From positions 1-6,873 of the forward strand of contig CAILBQ010000307.1 of NCBI GenBank assembly GCA_903832475.1: a stretch of 6,873 nucleotides of DNA. Direction: 5' to 3'. The notes under the pieces were generated by a model. That model did not search any database, was not told the DNA's origin, and saw nothing but the letters and a program-made list of their open reading frames with translations. A program made the position numbers and the translations under genes. Below, in pieces: positions 1 to 6,541 of this stretch. The stretch is from an uncultured Acidobacteriota bacterium. Its GTDB lineage: Bacteria; Acidobacteriota; Terriglobia; Terriglobales; Acidobacteriaceae. Positions within the stretch are counted from its first letter, which is position 1, and every line of letters begins with the position of its first letter.

Positions 1-2991
1 AGCGATGTTTGCCCCGCGGTTCCCAATGGCGGCTTCGTCGCGTTCTCGAGAGCGCAATACCCCGACTGTCCAGACGCTGAACTAGGCGAGGTCCAGGGCG
101 AAACGCAGCCTGGAACATTCGTCAACAACCAGATCACCTATCCCGGCAATTCGAATGTCTACGGAGACACCTACCTGAATCAGAACGCCGTGGCAATCCT
201 CAATTCCGGCGTGATTCCTTTACCCAACGCGACCACAGGATGCAACACCACGGGATCGGCTTGCTATCTCGCCGATGCATCCCTGCCCACTTACTGGAGG
301 GAGGAGCTGGTGCGTCTGGACCATGCCATCAGCTCCAGGTGGGCGGCTGGTTTTCACTACATCCATGACGAGTGGGACGAGACCGCACCGGTTCCTCAGT
401 ACGCAACAACGCAGAACAGTTTCCCCACCATTCAGAATCGGTTCTATGCGCCTGGAACCAGCCTCGTTGCCCGGTTGACGACCGTCATCACACCCAGTCT
501 GCTCAACGAATTTGTTGCCAGCTACACCAACTCTCATATCACCCTGAGGGATATTCCCGCGCCGGGGGTAAGCTTGTCGCGGCCCTCTGTTCTCGACGGC
601 CCCTGCACCGGCACAGGTCAGTGTCCGATGAGCCTGATCTTCCAGAATGGAAGCGTTGGGATTGATGGAATCGCCAAGTTGCCAGGGATATCCATCGCCG
701 GCAGTAACGCGGAGTATGGAGGCCTGGGCTTTGCGGCTGACGCAGGATACATGCCTTGGGAACACAGCAATCCGACCTATAGCTTCATTGACAACGTGAC
801 TAAGTCGGCGGGCCGGCATAATCTCGCATTCGGCGCTCAATGGGTGATTTTCGCGAGAAACCAAAGCAACGGACCCATCGGTGCGGCCAGCGGTGATACC
901 CAGGGACTTCTCACCTTCAGCAATCTCCGCGTCAACGGCTCAACCGGCAACGCCTTTGCTGACTTCCTCTTCGGCAGGAGTTCCGGTGTCCCGGGCGGTG
1001 ATGGAGCTATCTCGAGCTTCCAGCAAGACAGTGGACAGGCTCGGTATCGTCAGCGGTATTCGATCGTCGAGCCGTATATCCAGGATGACTTTAAAGTCTC
1101 GCAACGATTCACCCTCAACCTCGGCGTACGTCTTAGTCTCTTCGGTACCTACCACGAGAAGAACGATCTGGCCTTCAACTGGGAGAAGACGGCATTCAAT
1201 GCTTCCCAGGCTAGCCTGATCACGATTGATACGGGAGGCGGTTTGCGACAAGCCAATTCCCTGCTTCCTATTCCGATTTATCAGAGTAACGGCGCGGTAA
1301 ATCCGGCCATCACCAATGGTATTGTCCAGTGTGGCGCTGCAGGACGTCCGGCAAGCTGCATGTCCGGCCACCTGTTCAATCCCGCTCCTCGCGTCGGATT
1401 CACCTGGGATCCGATGGGCAACGGCAAGACTGCGATTCGCGGTGGCTATGGCATCTTCTTCGAACATGGAACCGCGGATGAAGCAAACACGGGGTCACTG
1501 GAAGGCGGCGCGCCCACCGTGCTCAGCATGACGCAAATCAACCCGGCCGGCTGGAGCACCATCGGCCAGACGGAAAGTAATCAAGGCACGCAAAGTCTAA
1601 GCCCCATTGCATTCGCGTTGAATGTAACGTCAATTCCTACAAAAGCGACCTGGCCCTACGTTCAGCAATGGAGCGCCAGCGTGGAACGGCAGCTTCCAGG
1701 CAATGCTCTCGCCAGCTTCGCCTACGTGGGTAGCAAGGGCACACATCTTGCCGTCGCGCTGGAAGCGAATCAGCTTCAACCCATTGACGGTTCGAACAAT
1801 CCCTTCGCGCCGCATCAGCCGCTCAAAACCAGGGGTCCTAACCCAGCAGCTCAGGGCAGCAATTCAGGAGGAGACTGCACCGTCAACGCGGGCGTGGTCA
1901 CCCTTACCAACGGGATTATCATTCGACCAGGAGATAGCGGGTACAGCAACATCGTCACCGCCTGCTACGCTGCAGCCCAATCCAATACTGCAAATCTTCC
2001 ATCACCGAACTCTCTGCGCACCTTCGCTCCGGGCATCGGCGAGATTTACTCCTTGGAGAACATAGCGGACTCCGGCTATCATGCGCTCCAAGCTACGCTG
2101 CGCAAGGTCCAGGGGCCACTCACGTTGGGCGTTGCTTACACCTACAGCCATTCGATCGACGATGCTTCCGACCGTTCCGACGCCACCTTTGTCAATTCCT
2201 TCAACCTGCGTTCCAACCGCTCCAGTTCCAACTTCGATCAGCGTCATCTGCTGCACATCAGCTATATCTATGATCTGTCTTTGATTCCTTTGTTTGATCG
2301 GCTACTTCATTTCGCCGACGCAGACCCCTCAAACCAGCTTTCCAACGGGAACGGACACATCTACAAGGCCACAGACTGGGCAAATGACCGCACGGTGAAA
2401 GCCGTCCTTGGCAATTGGCAGATCAGCGGCCTTGGGCTCTTCGAGTCCGGCATACCCTTCACAGTGGTCAACAACGGAACGCCGACCGGCATCAGCACCC
2501 TGGACAATGGTGGCGTGGCGAACGGAATCGGCTCGGGCTCCTATCCCGACTTATCTGGTCTGTCGGCTCACTCCCGCAAGCCGAGCGGCGGCAGGAACTC
2601 AAAGAGCTTCGGTCCCCTGCTCTTGAATCCGAGCGCCTTCCTTGCGCCTCGCGGATTGACCTTCGGAGATGCGGGCCGCAATTCACTGAACAACCCCCAC
2701 CGCTGGAATGTCGATCTTTCCTTGCTGAAACACTTCTCTCTCTCGGACCGGAGCAAGGTCGAATTCCGCGCGGAAGCATTCAACCTCCTCAACAACACCC
2801 AATTCCGCATCTTTGATCCGACGCTCGGCAACCAGGCGCAGAATACCGTGAGTTGCTATGGCGGCAGTGCGGCCTATTACAGTGCGGCGGGTGGCGACGG
2901 AACAGATTGTCTCACCGGCAGCTCGTTTCTCCATCCCGTGGACGCCCATCGGCCCCGAACGCTTCAGTTTGCGCTCAAGTTTGATTTTTGA
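1..2991 (+). CDS. TonB-dependent receptor, Oar-like outer-membrane beta-barrel protein (5' end outside the window)
   Basis: The frame is open from base 1 to the TGA at 2989-2991, giving 996 visible residues. The GTG at 190 is an internal Val codon; in-frame sequence upstream of it continues the same protein, so the true start and the expected signal peptide, carboxypeptidase-regulatory-like domain and plug lie upstream of the window. Seen directly: a segment ending in IPLPN (about residues 70-75), followed by barrel strands with alternating polar and aromatic residues. Family-typical strings include AIRGGYGIFFEHG (coded near 1431-1470), YVGSKGTHL (near 1723-1749), TYSHSIDDASD, FDQRHLLHISY, NWQISGLGLFESG, and FRAEAFNLLNNTQF near the end. 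The protein ends in FALKFDF, and a terminal Phe is the usual outer-membrane barrel insertion signal. Known for the family: large Oar/TonB-receptor-like barrels are abundant in Acidobacteriota and their substrates are mostly unknown. Odd feature: all 12 visible Cys fall into six close pairs. No SusD-like partner is visible. The family call is strong; the substrate is unknown. Confidence 0.9.
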   Translation, partial: SDVCPAVPNGGFVAFSRAQYPDCPDAELGEVQGETQPGTFVNNQITYPGNSNVYGDTYLNQNAVAILNSGVIPLPNATTGCNTTGSACYLADASLPTYWREELVRLDHAISSRWAAGFHYIHDEWDETAPVPQYATTQNSFPTIQNRFYAPGTSLVARLTTVITPSLLNEFVASYTNSHITLRDIPAPGVSLSRPSVLDGPCTGTGQCPMSLIFQNGSVGIDGIAKLPGISIAGSNAEYGGLGFAADAGYMPWEHSNPTYSFIDNVTKSAGRHNLAFGAQWVIFARNQSNGPIGAASGDTQGLLTFSNLRVNGSTGNAFADFLFGRSSGVPGGDGAISSFQQDSGQARYRQRYSIVEPYIQDDFKVSQRFTLNLGVRLSLFGTYHEKNDLAFNWEKTAFNASQASLITIDTGGGLRQANSLLPIPIYQSNGAVNPAITNGIVQCGAAGRPASCMSGHLFNPAPRVGFTWDPMGNGKTAIRGGYGIFFEHGTADEANTGSLEGGAPTVLSMTQINPAGWSTIGQTESNQGTQSLSPIAFALNVTSIPTKATWPYVQQWSASVERQLPGNALASFAYVGSKGTHLAVALEANQLQPIDGSNNPFAPHQPLKTRGPNPAAQGSNSGGDCTVNAGVVTLTNGIIIRPGDSGYSNIVTACYAAAQSNTANLPSPNSLRTFAPGIGEIYSLENIADSGYHALQATLRKVQGPLTLGVAYTYSHSIDDASDRSDATFVNSFNLRSNRSSSNFDQRHLLHISYIYDLSLIPLFDRLLHFADADPSNQLSNGNGHIYKATDWANDRTVKAVLGNWQISGLGLFESGIPFTVVNNGTPTGISTLDNGGVANGIGSGSYPDLSGLSAHSRKPSGGRNSKSFGPLLLNPSAFLAPRGLTFGDAGRNSLNNPHRWNVDLSLLKHFSLSDRSKVEFRAEAFNLLNNTQFRIFDPTLGNQAQNTVSCYGGSAAYYSAAGGDGTDCLTGSSFLHPVDAHRPRTLQFALKFDF

Positions 2992-3018
2992 TCGGCATCT
3001 TCTTCGTCCCTGAAACGC

Positions 3019-3041
3019 GGGCCGCTGCTCTACTGCGGCCC
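3019..3041 (+). terminator. GC-rich inverted repeat after the receptor gene, possible weak terminator
   Basis: GGGCCGC at 3019-3025 and GCGGCCC at 3035-3041 are perfect reverse complements, giving a 7-bp stem with a 9-nt loop, 28 bp after the receptor stop codon. The downstream bases (ATTCCGATTCATTC) are only mildly T-rich with no run of U, so this is at best a weak intrinsic terminator. It could equally be a partial attenuator or an mRNA-stabilising 3' hairpin between the receptor and lipoprotein genes. Confidence 0.4.
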
Positions 3042-3062
3042 ATTCCGATTCATTCACACCGC

Positions 3063-3070
3063 AGGGAAAG
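3063..3070 (+). promoter_or_regulatory. Ribosome binding site of the lipoprotein gene
   Basis: AGGGAAAG lies upstream of the ATG at 3077; its AGGGA core (3063-3067) is 9 nt from that codon. It supports 3077 as the start over the in-frame ATGs at 3089 and 3092, which are further away. The ATG at 3072 is in another frame and reaches a TGA within a few codons. Confidence 0.6.
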
Positions 3071-3076
3071 CATGGC

Positions 3077-4378
3077 ATGCGACCACTCATGATGATTCGA
3101 TTTTCTTTGGCTATGATTCTGCTCCTCAGCACCTTGACCCTCCTCACGGGTTGCGGAGACAGCAAAACAACAACGGTCGTGCCTCCACCGAACAAGCCGA
3201 CTGGCCTTCCTGCACCTCCGGCAGCGACGGCAGTCAATACCTACTCGGGCGCGCAAAGCCCTGGCGCCTGGCTGCTGACGCTGGACGACAACAAGAGTAG
3301 CTTTAGCTACCAGCCAACAACCTACCCGGGCAGTGCATCCAGTAAAGCCGATGGCCCGTTCACCGTAGCCAACGGCTTCAAGCAATTGGACGGCGGAGGC
3401 TATGCCGTCGAGGTCCAGGGACGGGCTGCCATCCTTCGCCCGGGAAATGCTGCCACCGCACCCGTCTTCGCCGTCCCGCAATCGGCTTGCTATGCCATTA
3501 CGGGCAGGCTGCGCTTTCAATTCATCGGCATGCAGACCGGTCCCGATGGTGCAGTGGGAAATGCCGGCCCAACGCTCGGCTACGGCAGCATGGTGGCCAG
3601 CACAGACACATCTGGTAAGGCCTGGAGCTTTCAGGACCTGCAAGGGAATATCGTCTCCGGCCCCACTTCTTTCTCCGGCGCCTGTTCAACGTCCGGGCCA
3701 GCCACCGGCATCCAACTGACGGGACAAACATTGCTGGATAATCTATGGCCTCCAAATGAGACCAACCAGGCAGCGCCGACGCCCGCAACCATCTCCAATG
3801 TTTGGATTGGTCCTTCCGGCTTCCTCGTTGCGGATCAAAGCGACCCCGCTGCAGCATCACCTCTCGGAGCCTCGGTGGCTGGACTGGCGGAGCCATCGGC
3901 CGCGCTCAATACTACCGACCTGGAATCACAGCGCTTCGCAGGTTTCTTGTACGAGCCGGCAACGGTTCCCTTTGGGGGCGTCACGCCAACACCAATCGTG
4001 ACGGCTCCGGTGGCCTTTGGCCTTGTAGCTTCTCCGGTGGCTACTATGACAGGCGGTGCATATCCCAACGATGACGTCACGCAGACGCCAAACTCCGATA
4101 TCCAGATCACCCTCGGAAAGCAGGATGCCACCTACAACGGACTGTATCGGTCCGTTGCAATCACCGTGCTGGACCCCCAACAAAACTGCGCCAACTACAC
4201 AGGCTCAGGAGAAAAAGCAACGTCTGGAATCAACGCGCAAGGTTATTTCACCTGCACTTTTGCAGGTGTCGCTGTTGCTGGAAATCCGGAAGGCAAGTAC
4301 GCGCTCATGGTGACCTCGTACAACTGGGCTGTTCAACTTGGTGGCGCGCCCATGCAGCTTTACCTGTTCCAACAGTAG
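3077..4378 (+). CDS. Secreted lipoprotein of unknown function
   Basis: The product is 433 residues. Residues 1-26 form a lipoprotein signal peptide: basic residues at Arg2 and Arg8, a hydrophobic core from about 9 to 23, and a lipobox LTGC with the lipidated Cys at 26. The residues after Cys26 (Gly-Asp-Ser) give an Asp at +3, and a Pro/Thr-rich linker to about residue 50 would tether the globular part. The rest is rich in Gly, Ala, Thr and Ser with short beta-prone stretches and few charges, typical of an all-beta extracytoplasmic protein. Four Cys remain after processing (138, 203, 371, 393), enough for two disulfides. I recognise no enzyme motif or named domain. The gene lies 85 bp after an outer-membrane receptor gene and 34 bp before an exported hydrolase-fold gene, so a role at the cell surface alongside them is plausible but inferred. 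The start is chosen for its ribosome binding site and complete signal peptide; starts at codon 5 or 6 would still leave a usable signal. Confidence 0.85.
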   Translation: MRPLMMIRFSLAMILLLSTLTLLTGCGDSKTTTVVPPPNKPTGLPAPPAATAVNTYSGAQSPGAWLLTLDDNKSSFSYQPTTYPGSASSKADGPFTVANGFKQLDGGGYAVEVQGRAAILRPGNAATAPVFAVPQSACYAITGRLRFQFIGMQTGPDGAVGNAGPTLGYGSMVASTDTSGKAWSFQDLQGNIVSGPTSFSGACSTSGPATGIQLTGQTLLDNLWPPNETNQAAPTPATISNVWIGPSGFLVADQSDPAAASPLGASVAGLAEPSAALNTTDLESQRFAGFLYEPATVPFGGVTPTPIVTAPVAFGLVASPVATMTGGAYPNDDVTQTPNSDIQITLGKQDATYNGLYRSVAITVLDPQQNCANYTGSGEKATSGINAQGYFTCTFAGVAVAGNPEGKYALMVTSYNWAVQLGGAPMQLYLFQQ

Positions 4379-4396
4379 CGCAAGGAACATAGCCTC

Positions 4397-4402
4397 TGGA
4401 GA
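4397..4402 (+). promoter_or_regulatory. Ribosome binding site of the exported hydrolase-like gene
   Basis: TGGAGA lies about 10 nt before the ATG at 4413. The longer in-frame start at 4338 would fall inside the lipoprotein gene and would bury the signal peptide 25 residues deep, so this site and the signal peptide together decide for 4413. Confidence 0.5.
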
Positions 4403-4412
4403 CCCCGTACCC

Positions 4413-5465
4413 ATGCTTGTTGGCACAAAAATATGCAGCGTTCTGTTCCCTGCTTCGTTGCTCCTGTCGCTTCTGACCGTCCCCATGAATGTGTGCAACG
4501 CGCAAGCTCTGCCATCCCAAGTTCAGTACCCGGAAGGACCCGCATCGGAATCTCACACGAGTCCGGTGTCAGCAAAGCCGGAGCGATGGGACGAGATTGC
4601 CCTGGATCCAGGCACTCTTCACCCCGCCCCTCCCTTGCTCGGCGAGAAGGATAGCCTGCCCAGCTTTACTCGCGAACTTATCCAGGTGCAGTGGCGGGCT
4701 CACGATCCTATTGACCTCTATGTAATTCGTCCAGCCCGCGCGATTACGCCTCCCGTCATCCTCTATCTCTATGGATTCCCTTCTGACACCGATCGCTTTC
4801 GCAATGATGCCTATTGCGAAAGTGTCGTCAAGAATGGCTTCGCTGCAGTCGGATTTGTTTCCGCTATGACGGGCCAGCGCTACCACGATCGTCCGATGAA
4901 AGAGTGGTTTGTGAGCGAACTGCCGGAGGCGCTGGCAACCTCCGTTCACGATGTTCCGATGATTTTGGACTATCTTACGGAGCGCCATGATTTTGACATG
5001 AATCGGGTAGGAATCTACGGTCAGGGATCCGGCGGTACGATAGCCATTCTCGCAGCCACGGCCGAGCCTCGACTCAAGTTTGTCGACGTCCTCGACCCGT
5101 GGGGAGACTGGCCCGATTGGATGGCCGGCTCACCCCTGATCCCCGAAAAGGAAAGACCCGGCTTTTTGACCTCCAGCTTCCTTGAGAGGGCTGCGCTCTT
5201 TGACCCAATCCAACATCTGCCGAGCCTAAGTCCCGACAGGCTTCGCCTGCAGCAGACCCTCTTTTCGCAAGTCACTCCAGAGAAGGCGCGGAATGCAATC
5301 CGCGTGGCCGCGCCCGCCCACATGTTGATCGTTCAATACAAGGATGAGGCGGAGTATCGTGAGAAAGTCATGGCGGGCGGGATTGTCCTTGATTGGCTAA
5401 AGGCGAGACTCTCTTCCCCGTCCGCGCTCATGGATGAACCATCGCCATCTGCCACGAAGCCATAG
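4413..5465 (+). CDS. Exported alpha/beta-hydrolase-fold protein with atypical active site
   Basis: From the ATG at 4413 the product is 350 residues. It opens with a Sec signal peptide: Lys6, a hydrophobic core at about 9-22, and a likely cleavage after the AQA at 30-32. Cys28 (sequence MNVC) does not fit a lipobox. The mature part shows an alpha/beta-hydrolase layout: strand PPVILYLYGFPSD (113-125), where YGF replaces the usual HGG oxyanion region; helix and strand to about 150; a lid-like region with HDRPMKEW (158-165); DVPMILDYL (180-188) before the elbow strand; then VGIYGQGSGGTIAIL (199-213). In the usual GxSxG alignment the nucleophile position is Gly205, with Ser206 one position later. 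DPWGDWPDW (228-236) follows. MLIVQYKDE (304-312) could carry the acid, Asp311, but no His occurs after His303. The fold call is good. Catalysis is doubtful: it could be a pseudoenzyme or use non-standard residues. It follows the lipoprotein gene by 34 bp, probably in one transcript, and is likely periplasmic or secreted. Confidence 0.8.
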   Translation: MLVGTKICSVLFPASLLLSLLTVPMNVCNAQALPSQVQYPEGPASESHTSPVSAKPERWDEIALDPGTLHPAPPLLGEKDSLPSFTRELIQVQWRAHDPIDLYVIRPARAITPPVILYLYGFPSDTDRFRNDAYCESVVKNGFAAVGFVSAMTGQRYHDRPMKEWFVSELPEALATSVHDVPMILDYLTERHDFDMNRVGIYGQGSGGTIAILAATAEPRLKFVDVLDPWGDWPDWMAGSPLIPEKERPGFLTSSFLERAALFDPIQHLPSLSPDRLRLQQTLFSQVTPEKARNAIRVAAPAHMLIVQYKDEAEYREKVMAGGIVLDWLKARLSSPSALMDEPSPSATKP

Positions 5466-5480
5466 GGAACGCTGAAAAAC

Positions 5481-6530
5481 CTAATGAATGAACGGCTCGA
5501 TCGCGAAGTGCGCAAAGGCGTATCCAGCAGCCCCGATCAGGGCTGCGCCCGGGAAAGTCACAATCCATGCAACCACGATTTTTTCGCCCCATATCCAGCG
5601 GACAGCGTGCCATCCGCGTGTTGCCCCAACGCCACAAACAGCTCCCCCGATGGCGTGAGTAGTCGAGATAGGAACCTTGGCAATCGTGGCAAGCCCTATC
5701 GTCGTAGCCGCAGCCATCTCCGCGGAGAAGCCGCCAAGCGGTCGAAGATGTGGCGTGATGCGCGAACCGATGGTTTTTACGATGCGCCAGCCGCCAGCCA
5801 TCGTGCCAAGTGCCATGGCCGCATGGCAACTCAGGATGATCCACCACGCAATTTCGTGTTTGCCAAAAACCCCCTGGAAGCCTGAGCCTGCTTTGCCCCA
5901 CTGCGCATGCCCGGCTGCAGCCAACAAGGCGACAATGATGCCCATGGTCTTTTGCGCATCGTTCGTTCCATGGCCGAGAGAATAAAGTGCTGCGGAGACC
6001 AGCTGTAAATGGCGAAAGCGGCGCTCAGCTTTATATCGCTCCGTACGGGACGCCAGCCAGCTTACAAGGGTCATGATAATCCAGCCAAGGATCATCCCTA
6101 TGATGGGTGAGATGATGAGAAACACGATGACAGGAACCCATCCCTTGACCAGAATCACGCTAAACCCAGCCTTTGCGATTGCGGCCCCTGCATAGCCGCT
6201 GATGATCGCATGCGATGAACTCGTCGGCAGTGCCATCAACCAGGTGACAATGTCCCACACAATCGCTCCGATCAATCCTCCACATACCACGTACACGTCG
6301 ACCGCCTTGGGATCGATGAGCTTGTTGCTAATGGTCTGGGCCACCCCCGTCCCGAAAAAGAAGGCTGCAATGAAGTTGAAGAACGCTGCCCACAGAACGG
6401 CCTGCAATGGAGAAAGAACTCGCGTGGTAACTACCGTGGCGACGGAGTTGGCAGCATCGTGGAAGCCGTTGAAGAAATCAAAAACAAGCGCCACGGCGAT
6501 GAGGGAGAAAACTAGGTAAAGCATCGGCAT
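5481..6530 (-). CDS. pit: PiT-family inorganic phosphate transporter
   Basis: This 349-residue integral membrane protein of the inner membrane takes up inorganic phosphate, in characterised bacterial homologues as a metal-phosphate complex with protons. Both PiT signatures are visible: DFFNGFHDAANSVATVV (18-34) in the N-terminal half and SLGHGTNDAQKTMG (184-197) in the C-terminal half. The companion motifs PTSSSHAIISG (102-112) and PISTTHAIGG (287-296) mark the inverted duplication typical of the family. About ten hydrophobic segments are separated by a basic cytoplasmic loop (about 161-174, SRTERYKAERRFRH). It is shorter than E. coli PitA (about 500 residues) but normal for the short form that travels with DUF47. 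The ATG at 6530 is chosen because a strong ribosome binding site lies 5 nt away; the Met at codon 3 is a less well-placed alternative. It is co-transcribed with and probably translationally coupled to the DUF47 gene, and converges with the hydrolase-like gene. Any promoter or Pho-type control would lie upstream of DUF47, outside the window. Confidence 0.95.
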   Translation of the reverse strand: MPMLYLVFSLIAVALVFDFFNGFHDAANSVATVVTTRVLSPLQAVLWAAFFNFIAAFFFGTGVAQTISNKLIDPKAVDVYVVCGGLIGAIVWDIVTWLMALPTSSSHAIISGYAGAAIAKAGFSVILVKGWVPVIVFLIISPIIGMILGWIIMTLVSWLASRTERYKAERRFRHLQLVSAALYSLGHGTNDAQKTMGIIVALLAAAGHAQWGKAGSGFQGVFGKHEIAWWIILSCHAAMALGTMAGGWRIVKTIGSRITPHLRPLGGFSAEMAAATTIGLATIAKVPISTTHAIGGAVCGVGATRGWHAVRWIWGEKIVVAWIVTFPGAALIGAAGYAFAHFAIEPFIH

Positions 6531-6534
6531 GGGC

Positions 6535-6541
6535 TTCCCTC
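6535..6541 (-). promoter_or_regulatory. Ribosome binding site of pit, overlapping the DUF47 stop codon
   Basis: On the minus strand the sequence reads TTGAGGGAAGCCCATG. The GAGGGAA element shares its first two bases with the TGA stop of the upstream gene and lies 4 nt before the pit ATG. This arrangement favours ribosomes finishing DUF47 and re-initiating on pit. Confidence 0.75.

Noticed and set aside
190..192. GTG as the start codon of the receptor gene
   Set aside because: The same frame is open back to base 1 and encodes family-like sequence that leads directly into the segment ending in IPLPN. There is no signal peptide after 190, so it is an internal Val codon of a gene truncated by the window.
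220..864. 214-codon open frame on the minus strand inside the receptor gene
   Set aside because: It lies wholly antisense to a well-supported gene, has a composition unlike a real protein (many Arg, Gly and scattered Cys) and shows no domain. It is a shadow of a GC-rich coding strand.
2683..3643. Two overlapping minus-strand open frames (184 and 197 codons) spanning the receptor-lipoprotein junction
   Set aside because: Both are antisense to supported genes and overlap each other. They are Arg/Cys-rich with no signal, motif or ribosome binding context.
4024..4032. Signs of a transferred or mobile region (att site, inverted repeats, transposase remnants)
   Set aside because: I found no transposase or integrase reading frame, no flanking direct or inverted repeats and no tRNA gene in the window; composition looks even across genes.
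4338..4412. Longer N-terminus for the hydrolase-like protein starting at 4338
   Set aside because: It overlaps the end of the lipoprotein gene, and the 25 added residues are unlike an export signal. The start at 4413 yields a normal Sec signal peptide with an upstream ribosome binding site.
5019..5036. Frameshift or sequencing error as the cause of the odd GQGSGG elbow
   Set aside because: The frame reads smoothly into well-formed strands on both sides, and restoring a Ser at the Gly205 position would need a codon change and not an indel. It is treated as a real substitution.
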